Assembly: GCA_024138015.1 (NCBI GenBank)
Contig: JAMXBB010000010.1
Coordinates: forward strand, 48,900,440 to 48,964,439
Reading direction: 5' to 3'
Length of the DNA: 64,000 bases
DNA from: Lumnitzera littorea
Lineage: Eukaryota > Streptophyta > Magnoliopsida > Myrtales > Combretaceae
In this document: in pieces, positions 48,790 to 61,689 of the stretch
How the letters are laid out: each line of letters begins with the position of its first letter
Numbering within the stretch: the stretch's first letter is position 1
Position numbers and translations under genes: made by a program
Notes under the pieces: model-generated
Databases searched by the model: none
What the model saw: the letters and a program-made list of their open reading frames with translations, nothing else
What the model was told of the DNA's origin: nothing

Positions 48790-50164
48790 TGTATGAGTGG
48801 TTATGTTAAAATATGGACAATTCTTAGATCATAATCTAATTCAGAAGTAGAAATCAGAATTAGGACTAATAGAAGTATATCAAAGAGTCGACTAGAATCG
48901 AAACCAAAAGTTATATCTACTTGAATAAATTATGAGAAAAAAAGATTAAAATACATTTATAAGAATTATAAGTAAAGAGTAACCAAAAGGTAAACTAGAC
49001 CCTAACCCGGAGCTGAATTAGAACCTAACCTAAATTATGAATAATTGTAAGAGACTTAAAAACCTAAATTATTAAAATAAAACCCTAAACCGAAGATAGC
49101 AATAAGAGTTATAAAATAAAACCTTTATAAAGTAGTTATATGAATACTAAAACAACTTTTGTATTATAAGGATTGTCGGGATGGCCTGTTGTAAGTCGTA
49201 CCCTAAGTAAGCAAGCAGGAAATCTAAATAAGTTGGGATCAATACATAGCTATATTACAAAGTATTGTTTTATAGTATTTGGAGGCTTAAGATTATACTT
49301 AGTTATGTTTATTAGATTGTTGACTGTGCACATGCCTGTGTGTACATGTTTCTCGATTTGATTATATGATTTTGGTTTGATGTTCTAGTTTATATTTGTG
49401 TGAAATGATTGAATACCTTAAATTGGACTTAATTAAATATATGACTTGTAAGTCTAAAATAAACCTACATCACAAACCATTAGGGGGAAACATATAGGAT
49501 TCTCTAGCCAAATACCGACCCCTTCAAAAGCGATAGCATTAGATAGTATAATCGGTCTCTTCTTCATCCTTTGTCGAACTAAGTGACAAAAGATGAGATC
49601 ATTGCAAAAGTGAAGTCAACAGTTCAAAGGTAATCGTAGGAGAAGTAGTGTCTCCATTACATAAGCCTTGGTTTGGTCATGAGCTATTGAAATGTGTCCT
49701 AAACTCTTCAACCTAAATTAGAGTAGGTATAATTTTTCTAATCTCACGATGAACAAAATAACGTCGTGCAATGGCATTCGTTTATTGTAATGTATTAAAA
49801 TAACTAGTTGATAACCCTATTTATACTTGATGTGTAGTTTAAAGTGTCTCTCCCAACTTACTAAATGATTAGTTGCTTACATCCCTATAGATGTTATTGC
49901 AAATGCTAGCTAGGAAGTAGCTTTATAATTACCTTGAAGCTAGCAACTACTAGATTTTGAAAAGTAAGGAAATAAATTTGAAGAATAAATCTATTTCTAA
50001 TATCTTAATTCTTACTTTAGAATTTTCTATTTTCAAATAAAGTATTACTTAGATAATGTAATATTACGAAATCATGTAAACATTAATTGTAATATTTCAA
50101 TCCTAGTATATATTTTTCATACTTTCTTAGGTAAATAACTTATTTAATTGGTGAACTGTTTACT

Positions 50165-52135
50165 TGTAAACCCTACAAATTTAGCTATTTGATTATAAGA
50201 TTAAGCTCGAATACTATAAATAACATTAAGAGTCAATAAAGCCAAGTAAGATAAAAATTTTATTAAGTTATAAATTTGAATATATTATAAATAATAAAAA
50301 CCCTCAAATTTTAATCGAAACCTTAATCACATATAAAAACCTTAAATCTAATATATGCGCAAATATCCAAAATCAAACTTGAACTTGACAAAACAAAACC
50401 CTAAAACCATAACTTTAAGCTTATAAAATAAATAAATAAAACTTAATAGTAATATAACTATAGTCGATTGTAATTATTGACTAAAACGTATAATTGTGTA
50501 AAAATCTTAACGAACACGTTGAAATAACTTGTAAATATTATAAACGTAATAAGTATCAATTAAATTAATAAATTTTCATAAAATCTCAAAATTAATTTAT
50601 AAATACTAATTATATAATTTTTGTGTTTGGAAAAAATTACATATTTTTATTTTTATTTTCTTTTTTCTCCTTTTTCCTTTCTTTTTCTTTTCCTTTTCTT
50701 TCTTCTATTTTTTTTTTTCCCTTGCTCCACGTAAATCTCCAAATTAAATTTGCAGCAACCCATGTGCATAACTTAAAGTGTACAAATATTGATTTAAGAG
50801 AAGAGGAGCAAATATAATGATTATACTTGTCTTATCTCATTAATTGCAAGCCATTTCTTCCTTTGCTTTACTTCCTTATCTTGTTACGATGGAGACTTCT
50901 TTTTAAACTTCCTAGACAGTAAAACACATTCACTTTTTCAAAGTTAAACAAAACAAGCTTTACACTTCAACTTACAAAGCAAATCCCAACCAAAAAAACT
51001 CCAAAGCTTTTTTTTTTTTTTTTTACTCCTTAGTTTTCCTACTACTAATTGCATTAAGAAGAAGAAGAAGAAGAAGGATCCTTATCATTCAATTTATTAA
51101 AGAAATTAGGTAGGTATTTATATTTATTCTATAACATGTATATGTATATTAAGTATTTTCTTTAATTATTTATATGTACATTTGTATGTATTCAATATTT
51201 TCTTTATTTATATAGGTATATATGTATGCGTGGGAATATATATGTATTTTATACATATTATATTTATTATAGAGTATGTATATGTATGAGTATATATATA
51301 TGAGTACATATATATATACTATGTATTTCCTTACTTAGGTATATATGCATATGTATACGTGATTATGTATATATATATATATATATGTACATAATATTTT
51401 TTTATGATATATTTATGTACGCGTGAATGGATATATATATGTGTATGTACCTAGTATTTATTTTTATTATATGATGTATAAATATATGTATACATAGATA
51501 GTAGGTATATGTATTATATACTTAGCATTTTAATTTTATGATATATGTATGTATGCGTATAGTAGATATTTATATATATATATACTTAGTATTTTCATTG
51601 TATAAAAAAAGTTATGTATGTATATGTATATAAGTGTGCTGGAAGTGTTGGGATATGCATGTATTTATGTATAATATTATTTGTATTATGTATTTTAGTA
51701 TATATATATAAGTATGTAATATAACCACATATGTACATATGTATATCGAGTATATTTACATGTATATTATACTCATACATATAGTATATAATATATATTT
51801 AAGATTAAGATAATTTAATACAAAAGTATATTATATGTATAAATATACATATATGAATAGTATCATATATGTAGAAATACGAGTATATTTAAATAATATA
51901 TATATAATACACTTTAATATTAATTTAATAAATATATATATAAGTGTACCATAACATGAAGAAAATTATAATAAATAAATAATTTATAAAATTTAGTAAA
52001 ATATAAATATTAATATATGTATATACTATAAAATATAAAATAATAGGAAAATATAGGAAAAAAGTACAAAAGGATATGCAGCACTCCTATATATTGTCAC
52101 ATCACCACTAAGGAAAAATTTAAGTAATATTCGTA

Positions 52136-52181
<46 letters not shown>

Positions 52182-53948
52182 TAATTAATTAATTAGAAAA
52201 ATAATAAAGTAGAAAAATTAGAATTAATAAATCTTAAACCCTAAAAATAAGTAAAAATAGGTCATTATAGTAAAATAGACCTAAAATAAAAAAATTGCAA
52301 AATATACGATTTAAATAATTATTAAATCATAATTATACTAAGAAAAGATTAAAAATAATATTTTATAATTATTTAAGTTAAAATAATGAATTTCGTAATA
52401 TTTTTATATTATATTCGAAACTATAGGTTATAATGTCCAAAACGAACCCTATAACAAGAAAATATATTCGAAAACGATCAAAATGAACTATAGGTTCATA
52501 AAAATCCAAGCTAAATCGAAAAAGTTATATACGATTAGCTGAAAAGCTCAAATCGACAATTTCATACAAGCAAATAGCTAATTTAGGTAAATGATACTAA
52601 GTATAATGATAGTTTAGCTATTTAACTCTAATACTTATTACTTTTTGTTTTCCCTTAATGTGAAGTGATAATGATATTGACACTGACTTACCAACCGACT
52701 ATTATGACCCTTGACTTCGAATATGGGTAAGTCAGTATTCTTAATAATTATGTACTTACTTGTGTATATAGATAGTGATTATTAATTGTTATTAATAATT
52801 GAATGTTGTGTGGGCCTAGGTTATGCTTGTATGTGAAATTGCTTAATAATATTGAATTTACTTTAAAGTATGATAATGCAATGTTTGCTACATAGTAAAT
52901 TCAATAGGAACTAATATGTTTGTGACTTTGTTGATCACTCAATAAAAGGACTTAACATTATTCGACTTGAATGAACTAAATTGAAACATGCATAATCATG
53001 TACTGCATAACTAATTCTAGCCATTACATTACACGAAGATAACGAGAGGCCATACGTAGGTTGATTCTTTGTGATTATGTACAATATGATTTTACCTTAG
53101 CCTGCGGGAACACTAAGCATTGGAGACACCAACAACCTGGCTAAGCGTCGAGTCCAAAGGCCTCAATTTAAGGGTGAGTGAGGGTTGCATAAACCTACTA
53201 ACAATCATACATAAAACTGAGTTTTAACTAAAACTGAAAATGGATATACCATTTTGTTTTTAAATATAAAACATAGAGTTTCATTGTTATATAAGTTCTA
53301 GTATGACACCTAGATTTGATTGGTGTCGATGTATCTCCAACCCTAACTTTGGAGGGCATTAAATCTGAGTTGCATGCAGTACTTGGTCATCTACATGTAT
53401 TTGATTGGCATTATATATAAGCATGCATTCATATGTTTGAATCTAATTATTGAATAACTTGTTTTGTTGTATGGTTGAGGGAAGATCTCATTAAGCTTGT
53501 ATAGCTTACTACCCAATATTATTTTCTTGTAGGTTACTAGATAATCAAGCATGGCTTAAGAGCTAAGTGTTAAGTACCAGCATTGAAATGCATAGAAGTT
53601 AGAATTTGAAGGTAAACTGTGTAAACGGTTTGAATTATTACATATAATTATTGATACTATATTTAGATTTTATAACTTTTTTAAGTTTAAGATTTAGATC
53701 TTTACTACCTCATCTTATCGTTTGGTAGGAGATATTAATTCTCTGCGGTTTTAAGGAACTGTGGATTATTAAATGTCTTTAGTTATTTATATAATAAGAT
53801 AAGTTTATAAATTAAAAATTTGAAACCCTAAAGATTAACTAATTAGAGTTTTGAATCTCTGACTTACAAGACGGTTTTCATATTATAGGTACACATGTAA
53901 TATGAAAAATTTAAGCAATCCTACTAAGCCCCCTTTAGGGTCATGACA
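50165..53948 (+). repeat. Solo LTR-B, 3,784 bp, target duplication TTACT
   Basis: TGTAAACCCTACAAATTT to TAGGGTCATGACA with both terminal dinucleotides intact. Identical TTACT occurs at 50,160-50,164 and 53,949-53,953. It contains pyrimidine-rich and polypurine tracts at 50,640-50,720, a TATATG/TATGTA-rich tract at 51,120-51,960, and an (AAT)n run at 52,136-52,180. The frames at 50,623-50,817 and 51,595-51,780 are products of those tracts. Having the best kept ends, it is the reference copy for family B in this window. Confidence 0.9.
52136..52180. repeat. (AAT)n microsatellite
   Basis: About 14 uninterrupted AAT units inside the solo B LTR. The run is pure although the LTR is decayed, so it has probably expanded recently. 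Confidence 0.9.
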
Positions 53949-54079
53949 TTACTTCAAAGCAGATTAGTCTTAGGCGCCTTGCGTAAATCAAGTCTAATAT
54001 AGTAGCTGTAAGTTAACTTCAAACCTAGAATGGTTTACATAGTAGAATTGTTATGACTTTGCTACTTTGGAGTGTAATA

Positions 54080-56084
54080 GGGTGTATCAATTTTATTTGT
54101 TAAGAAAAAAGATAGATCACTCAGGCTTTGTATTGATTATAGAGAATTAAATAAAGTAGCCATCAAGAACAAATATCCACTTCCGTGGATTGATAATCCA
54201 TTTAACCAATTACAAGGTGCAAGTGTATTTTGTAGAATTGATTTGAGGTCAGGCTATCATCAATTAAGAATTAAGCCAGAAGATGTTTAGAAAACTGCAT
54301 TTCAAATATGCCATGGCCATTATAAATTTCTTATGATGCCTTTTGGTCTGATGAATGCACCTGTAGCATTTATGGACTTGATGAATCACATATTCAGACC
54401 ATTATTGGATAAATGTGTGATTTTGTTCATTAATGATCTTTTAGTATATTTTGCTACACTTGAACAGCATGAAGAGCATTTAAGAACAGTATTGCAGACA
54501 TTACAAGAGCATAAGCTATATGCAAAATTGTCCAAGTATGATGTCTGGTTGAAGGAGATATTTCTCCTTGGAGATATAATAATAGGTGATGGTATCTCTG
54601 TTGATCCAGAAAAGATTAAGGCCATAGTAGAATGGAAAAGACTAGAAATAGTGATAGAAATTTGAAGTTTTCTTGGTTTGGCTAGATACTATAAAAAATT
54701 TGTTAAGGATTTTTCAAAGATTGCAAGGCTACTCACTTAGTTAACATAAAAGAATGTAAAGTTTGAGTAGGGTAAAAAACAAGAAAAGAGTTTTCAAGAG
54801 TTAAAAAGGAAGTTAATATCCGCCCCATTTCTTGTGTTACCAAATAGTAATGAGCCTTTCACAATACATAGTGACACATCCAAGAATGGATTAGGTTTTG
54901 TATTAATGCAAGGCAGAAAACTAATTGCTTATGCTTTTAGACAATTGAGGCTACATGAGTAGAATTATCTAGCATATGATCTAGAACTTGCAATTTGTGT
55001 TCGCATTAAAACTGTGGCGACACTACCTATATGGACAAAGATATGAAATTTATACTGATCATAAGAGCCTTAAATATCTGTTCGCTCAAATAGAATTAAA
55101 TATGAGACAAAAGAGATGGCTTGAGCTAATTAAGGATTATGATTTGGGAATAAATTACTATCCTGGTAGAGTGATGCAGTTGCTAATGCTTTAAGTAGAA
55201 AGAATCATGCTAAAATTGCATCTCTCCTTACTAATCAACACGAGTTAACTAAAGAATTTGAAAAGTTGAATTTGGAATTCTCATGGCATGAAGCAAATGC
55301 AGAATTGCTGAATTTAATGGTTGAACTAGCCTTAATCGAAAGAATCCGGGAAGCACAACAAAATGATCCAACATTAAATCAAGTAAAAGAAGAAATAGCA
55401 AAGGGAAAGTATACTAATTTCTAAATAGATAAGCATGGAGCACTTTGTATGAATGACAAGCTATGTGCACCTAATAATTTAGAGCTCCAAAAAGAAATTT
55501 TAAGTGAAACTCATTATTTTGGTTATACCATCCACCCTGGAGGAACAAAAATGTATCAAGATTTAAAAAGAAACTTCTAGTAGAACAGTATGAAACAAGA
55601 TGTTGCTAATTTTATACTAAAATATGAAACTTGCCAAAGAATAAAAGCTAAATATCAATGACTAGGTGGATTGTTATAACCATTACCTGTTCCTAAATGG
55701 AAATGGGATTAGATATCCATGGACTTTATAAGTGGTTTACCTAGGACAACTGCTGGTTTTAATGTGATTTAGGTGATTGTTGATCGACTTACTAAGTTAG
55801 CTCACTTTCTACCAATCAATATGACCTTTTCCTTGGAAAAGCTAGCTTGAATATACATAAAGGAGATGGTAAAATTGCATGGTGTATCAATAAGAATTAT
55901 GTCAAATAAGGATCCCTAATTTGTGTCAAAGTTTTGGACAAGTTTACAAAAGGTCATGGGAACAAAATTACAATTCAGTACGATATATCTTCCTCAAACT
56001 GACTAGAAAAACTGAGAGAACTATACAAACTTTAAAGGATATGTTAAGGACATATACCATTGAATTTAAAGCGAGTTGGGATGT
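54080..56084 (+). pseudogene. Element G pol continued: RT, RNase H, integrase, truncated
   Basis: Resumes the RT frame broken at 17,052. Motifs in order: [57 protein letters not shown], and the active site reading FINDLLVYF where the family has F-x-D-D, so one catalytic Asp is Asn. RNase H follows with IHSDTSKNGLGFVLMQ and [12 protein letters not shown] (about 54,860-55,200), with two frame changes. The integrase zinc finger (HPGGTKMYQDLK, ETCQRIKAKYQ) and core (SMDFISGLPRTTAGF, VDRLTKLAHFLPI, YLPQTD, TERTIQTLKDMLR) run to 56,084, where a minus-strand B LTR cuts it before the C-terminus. Motifs are those of Del/Tekay-type chromoviruses; a chromodomain would lie beyond the break. Confidence 0.85.
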
Positions 56085-57111
56085 TGTCATGACCCTAAAG
56101 GGGGGCCTAGTAAAATTGCTTCAAATTTTCACATCACGTGTATACCAATGATACGAAAACCACCTTATAAGCCAAAGATTGCAAAACTCTAAATAATTAA
56201 TCACTAGGATTTTTTATTTTTAATTTATTAACTTATTGTAAAATAAAAATAACTATAGATATCTAATATTTCACATCCCATCAGAATAGCAGAGAATCGG
56301 TATCCCTTACCAAAAAATAAGACAGGGTAAGACAACTTGATAAATTACAAGAAATACTAAATTATATAGAACCTTAACATATAAATACTTCTACAAAGAA
56401 TGTTTTTGTACCAACTATACAATTTTCAATTAACTCTAACATTATCATACATATCTTCAATTTACACTCTGCACTCGAGATTTATCTTCACCTTAGCTTA
56501 AATGAACCTACAAACTATAGCTTAGTCAGTTCGTTCCTCACTACTGCCGTTCAAGCAAGTTATCAAACATTATTAGTACATATGCAATACACGAAATGGA
56601 TGCATACATAGTGAATACAAGCAACACATCTATAAGAGTCTGGAATTATGGAAGGCATAGATTTTCGTCATTTACACGTCGATTATTATCTGTACTTACC
56701 CACACGAGGCACTTTACCTTAACTGCATGAGGCTGCCCTCAAGCACTATCCATCTAAACGACACTTGACTATTATCCTAATTGAGAAAAAAATACCAATT
56801 CAAGAAGGTAGACCCCAACTAGGACTATCCACCATGAACAAATCATATCTAAGGCCCCTTTAGGCACAACAAAGTGAGTCATCTCACTATCAACATATAT
56901 CTAAGACCCTACGGATACAATTATGCAAGTCCTTTCGCTATTAATTGGAGACAGTATGCTAGATTTGCCTTAACGATAAAAATTTCATCTACTAACATTA
57001 CAGGCTCTCATAGAAATCATACAAGAATCTATTAAAAATCGGGAAAAACATTTTCAAAAATGCTTTTCTAAAATATTTGCAAAACTAGTACTCTCCATAA
57101 GTGTAGACACT
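56085..57111 (-). repeat. LTR-B, minus strand, truncated by element E
   Basis: The left end reads TGTCATGACCCTAAAGG, the reverse complement of the B LTR end, directly after gatgt (56,080-56,084), the likely target duplication. Homology with 41,205-41,480 is clear over the first ~300 bases (cagagaatcggtatcccttacc) and weaker to 57,111, where the E LTR begins. Its other end would be beyond element E, outside the window. Confidence 0.75.
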
Positions 57112-57518
57112 TCATTTTCGCCCCCCTTTTTTTTAAATTTTTAGGATAAGGTAAAAGGTCTTAATTTAGGAAAAAAACAAAAAAAAAAAAAGAAATTTAG
57201 AAAAATAAAAATAATAGAAAATTTAGAAAAAAACAAAAAATAAATAAATTTATAAAAATACAAAAAATAGAAAATTTAGGAGATTACAGATAATAAGAAA
57301 TCTAGAAAAGATGCAGAAAAATTGAAAAAGTTACCAAAAAATGGAAAATTTGAAAAGTAGAGAATTTAAGAAATATAGATAAATAATAACTTTAGATAGT
57401 ATAATAGAATATATATATTTTTTAATTTAAATCAAGTTTAAAAAAAAAAACATTGGGCTTGAGTTTAGATTCAAATCTAGTCCAAGCAACCCTTGTCTAT
57501 ATATGCAAAATAAAGTAT

Positions 57519-57599
57519 AAGCCAATGGCCTAATGAATAAGTACTTAAACATGCATTGGATTTAACTTAAAGGTCTGGGGTTCAAATCTTGTTGGGCTT
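57519..57599 (+). repeat. tRNA-like segment (SINE head or tRNA pseudogene) in LTR-E
   Basis: An 81-base stretch opens with aagccaa and closes with ttgggctt, which can pair as an acceptor stem. It has ggggttcaaatcttg in the T-arm place (pol III B box resembles GGTTCRANTCC) and taatgaataagta near the A-box place. A T/TA-rich tail follows. It resembles a tRNA-derived SINE head but lacks a convincing anticodon arm. Confidence 0.35.
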
Positions 57600-58076
57600 C
57601 AACATTTTTATATATATAAAAAAAGAGGAATTTGGTGTAGACCAGAATCTGGTCTGCAATTTAATACAGTGTATAAAGCCCTGGTTAGACTATAGCAGGC
57701 ATACCCCATTCTTTTTTAATCATGTGCGTACATTGCACACACGTATGGGAGCTTATGGCATGTGCCCTGCACGTAACTTATGCCCCCAGTCTTTCTTCTC
57801 CCCTGATTCTCAACTGATTTCCAACACTTTCCCTTGTAATGGCTTCAGTTTACACCTATTTTTTATGCGTTCTTCACATGATTCCACACGAATTTTTTGT
57901 GGAATCACGCACTAAGTGTAGCTTAGTTTTAGATTTGTCCATTTATTTAACCAAGTTCATCTAATTACACAGTCGAAATTGGATTGAAAATTGAAAGAAA
58001 AACTTTGGAGTCAAAGTTCATTAATGGCATTTATTTTGATTTCTGAAAACTCTAAATTGAATTGGCATTGCATTAG

Positions 58077-58084
58077 TATAAATA
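58077..58084 (+). promoter_or_regulatory. TATA box of LTR-E
   Basis: TATAAATA in attagtataaataggagtcc, followed about 30-50 bases later by attcccaaacacag. About 965 bases into the LTR. Confidence 0.55.
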
Positions 58085-59608
58085 GGAGTCCATTGTTCAT
58101 TCCCAAACACAGAGGAATCAATAGAATCACTTCTAATCAAGTATCACCCAATCTCGAGCTCTCTCTCTCTCTTCATGGCATCTCTTTCTCTCAATTGTCT
58201 CCCCCTTCTGACCACCATCAAGCTAAACTACCACCACCATCGAACTCCCCTAGGATTGAAACCTCTAACCCAACCCCCCTTACACCCCTAACTAGGCTAG
58301 CCATGACCACTCAATCACCATTGTCGACCGCACCATGACAAGCTACTCTAAATCGACCACCGTAGGACACGACATCCTTCCTACCCCCTACAAACCTAAT
58401 ACAATAGCCACAAATATCCCTTTCCCTAATCGTTTCACCATCAAGATCATTCGAAACTGTACCTCACCAACTACTACAGCTAAAGTCTAATGACCTGACC
58501 CGATCTAACTATCCAACCCGACTAATTCGAGCTAACTTAAATCCCGCATTGACTCTCATTCACATCCATCTCCTTTGGTCCAGCCTTCATTTGTTGTTTG
58601 GTTTATTTGCTTTGTTGTTTCATTTTTTTATTGTTTCATTTTTTTTATTATGTAAATGTAATTATAATAAAAAAAGAAGAAGAAGAAGAAGAAAAAACTA
58701 AAAAAAAAAAGAAGGAGAAAAAGAAAATATAAAAGGAAAGAAAGAAAGGAAAAGTTTAGTTTTAGGTTTTAATTAGAATAATAATAAACAACTAGAATGA
58801 TAAAATAGAAAAATAATAATAAATATATAACAAAATTATTTAATCAATTACAAAAAAATTAGTTTTTTTTTAAATAAAAAAAGTGAATGGACCCCTTCAA
58901 AATTAGAAAATTTTTAACTTTCCAAAAATAAACCCCAATTTAAGACCTTTCTAACTTTTCTCTATAAAACCAGAACCTGCTTAAAGCGTAAACATAGCTT
59001 TTCATTCAAGTTTAAAATCAACTTACCTACCTAAAGTTTTCAAACAAAAAGAACTACGTACATCTGATCCTAAATAGCAGATGCGTAGGTATCTCCGAAG
59101 CGAGGGTAAAAAATGAAAAAAATTAGTTTTTCCACTTTTGATTACTAAATTTAGTAAAAAAAAAAAGAAAATCTTAGATTTCTTCCAAATTAGTTTAAAT
59201 AGGATCCATTTAGTTAACTATTAATCAATTTTCCATTTTATAAGATCATTTTTGAAAGGTGATTTTTAGTAATTAAAATCTAAATTTGCAAAGTTGATGG
59301 TACTTATAAGGGTTTAAAAAGTTTAACCCCCGGACTCATATCTTTGGTTTCTTCAAAACCCTTTTTTTCAAAAATCGATTTTCCATGTAAACTAGTGTCT
59401 AGATCAAAACCAAATCTACCCATTTAGTTTTGACCTAAACCATTTGCTGACCTTGGTTGGGTGTCGACTCTAAAATGTTTCAAAAGTTAAAAGAACTAAT
59501 TTTCTTTAAACTCTAAATGAGAGTCAATATTAAACGGGTAAGGTTTACTATTGATCAATTTAAAGACTAACTTATAAAAACCAGAGAAAAAAAATCAAGC
59601 TCGATAAC

Positions 59609-59627
59609 TTGGGGACTCCACTGGAGA
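59609..59627 (+). promoter_or_regulatory. Element E primer binding site
   Basis: ttggggactccactggaga closely matches the tgg.gactccactggggA primer site used by many plant Tat/Ogre elements. It confirms the direction of element E. Confidence 0.75.
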
Positions 59628-60120
59628 ACGTTGAGAGGATTAGCCATTTAGCTTTCCAAAACTAAAATTAATCTATAAAAATCATCTTACTAAGTGCAAT
59701 TTATTTATTTATTCATTATTATTTATACTACAACTATACTAACATTTTTTGCAGTTTAGTTTTAATTGTTTAAGCCATTGTGTAGGCTTTAAGTACTGTA
59801 GTGTAACTACTGCTCAGGATTGATTAGGCTACCCCCACTTAAACTTAAAGTGATAAATGAAAAAGTTCTTTAACAAGTGAGGTCATACAAGCTCAAGGAC
59901 CTTTAGTACCCACCCTTTATGCATTCATGTTAGCTAGAACTGACAAATAATTAAGCAAGATGGGAACGAAAATATATGATGGCTTAGAGTTTCCTTGATT
60001 TCCCTTGTAATTCTAATATGTTGTAAACATAGAATCATTGTAAATAGGTTTTGTTTATTGTAAATAATGATCAGTTAATTTTGTAACATATTTTTTTTCC
60101 TTTGTAATTCAGATAGAGAA
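59628..60120 (+). other. Element E untranslated leader
   Basis: T-rich, with no frame. It leads directly to the ATG at 60,121. Confidence 0.5.
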
Positions 60121-61689
60121 ATGGCCTGTTTATTTAACTCCATCCACTTTAGAGAAAGGTACATCAACAAGCCTATCAACCCCAAGCCCATCTTAAACCA
60201 ATAGCTTTGACACTTCAATCTAAGGGAGTAGGTGACCATCATTAGCAACATCAAGCCTATTATATCGCTTCCTAGGGTGAAAATAGAGATTAATTTAATT
60301 AGGGCCTTAACTAACTTTTGGGAGTCCGAAGAAGTAGCTTTTTGAGTTAGGCTTTACCTGATTAATCCAACACTCGAAGAGTATACCCAACTACTTTAAG
60401 CCCCTTCCTTAGAAAATATATACACCCCAAATTTGGAAGTTAACCCAAGGAATGCCTTTTTAAGATTCCTGGGGATTATAAAAGCTAAAGTAAGCAAGGC
60501 CCTCAGAAGCTGTAATGGAAACTGCATCAAATTGGAAGACCTAAAAGTTTGGTTCACCATTGAGCCTAAATCCAATAAACGGGGCATCTTTTGTGGCAAT
60601 CCTAAAGACTGAGGATAGAACAAAATAAAAACCTTTATCATAGCTACATTCAAGACTCTCCTATTCCCCATTAGAAAGTTCCTCATCCATTTCAAGGTCG
60701 CTGAATTAGTAGGCTAATTTCTTGAAGGTAAATCATATGTCCCGGCTCTCCTCGCAAAACAAATCAGAAGCCTCAACATTTTGAAAAAAAAGAACAATGG
60801 CGCACTAAAGACCAGCATGGTGCTACTGATAGTATGGTTTGTGAGCCACATGAAGTGTTATGGACTTAATCTAATTCGAGGAGAATTCGCCCATAATATT
60901 GATTTGATCGATTATTTTGTCGACAAGGTCCATCTCCTAGAAGAAAAATCCACTTTCTACTGAGTAGAAGTGTTACGAAATTTCTAAGTCGTTGATATCT
61001 TATGGATAGCAAGATGGAATAACTTCAAGAGGGTAATCTTAGTCTGCAAAAATTACCAAGCCATACCCCTAATCGGGATGAAATTGTGCACAGGCTATTA
61101 CCTTAATAATATGATCAGACAGTTTGGAGGAATCCAAGATATAGTCTATAAGCCCTCACTAGATATCACGACCTTGGATTATGAAGACCTTTAGATTCCA
61201 TTACCACAAAAGATATCTAATCTCTGGGCTATCAAACAATTATGGGAAATGAGGACTGTTAGCCCTAACATTGATTTAAGAGAATGGCTAAGAGAAGTGG
61301 ACAAGCACAGGGTCACCAAAAAATATCTATACGATCAACTCCATAAGGTAGGGGAGATCCAGTATCGAGCACCAGAGATCATACAACCCACACTAGCTAA
61401 ATCAAATCTTAAAGTCAAGACCTACCTAGGCCAAGTACAAGCCTGTGTAGAAGAAATCTATGAAGAGTAAGACATGTAGGAGGATCTCTTTTGGGAATCA
61501 AGACAATGTTCTCGGGCCTTAGAACATCAATTAAGGATGACTCAGAAAAGGCTCAAAGAACTTAAAGCAAATAGATGAGCTTAGCCTAAAAAGGAGGAAG
61601 AAAACACCAGCAAGACCCAATAAGTAGAAAAAGGGAACACCTGCCAAGTGTTAGAAGAACGTTTAGAGATAAGAATACTCTTCTTATGA
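60121..61689 (+). pseudogene. Element E ORF1 (Ogre-type extra frame upstream of gag), decayed
   Basis: One frame runs from ATG 60,121 to TGA 61,687-61,689, 523 codons without a frameshift but with many stops. Protein-like blocks include ACLFNSIHFRERYINK at the start, EVNPRNAFLRFLGIIKAKVSKAL, IEPKSNKRGIFCGNPKD, LLIVWFVSHMKCYGLNLIR, NNFKRVILVCKNYQAIPLIG, WLREVDKHRVTKKYLYDQL and a charged C-terminal helix with QRLKELKANR-like residues. Ogre elements carry an extra frame of this size between the leader and gag, of unknown role, and the position here is the same. I do not assign a function. The antisense frame at 60,396-60,695 is its shadow. Confidence 0.65.

Larger units (their letters stand above)
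46805..54079 (+). repeat. LTR-A, 3' LTR of the A element, split by a solo LTR-B
   Basis: The parts 46,805-50,164 and 53,954-54,079 together make about 3.49 kb, close to the 3,555 bp of the solo A LTR at 4,614. It starts TATAAGCCCTGC and ends GGAGTGTAATA (compare GAGATGTTACA at 8,168). The next five bases gggtg (54,080-54,084) pair with gagtg before 17,053. A TATA box (TATAAATT) lies at 47,414-47,421. The microsatellite at 48,738-48,795 is (TA)n followed by about nine TATG units. Confidence 0.78.
57112..59597 (+). repeat. Element E 5' LTR (Ogre/Tat type)
   Basis: Starts TGTAGACACTTCATTTTCGC, a start typical of plant Tat/Ogre LTRs. It ends shortly before the primer binding site; CA at 59,596-59,597 is the likely end but is uncertain by some bases. 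It contains A-rich tracts (57,175-57,260), a tRNA-like segment, a TATA box, a CT-rich region (58,158-58,195) and GAA microsatellites (58,672-58,700). Frames at 57,589-57,915 and 57,991-58,338 lie in it and are probably accidental; the second is Pro/Ser/Thr-rich from simple sequence. Confidence 0.75.

Noticed and set aside
54080..56084. Endogenous pararetrovirus polymerase
   Set aside because: RNase H is followed by an integrase with zinc finger and catalytic core, and the element has LTRs and a Met-type primer site, so it is a Ty3/gypsy retrotransposon.
57991..58338. 115-codon Pro/Ser/Thr-rich frame
   Set aside because: Lies in the U5/R region of LTR-E after the TATA box, and its composition follows from CT- and CCA-rich sequence. 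No domain.
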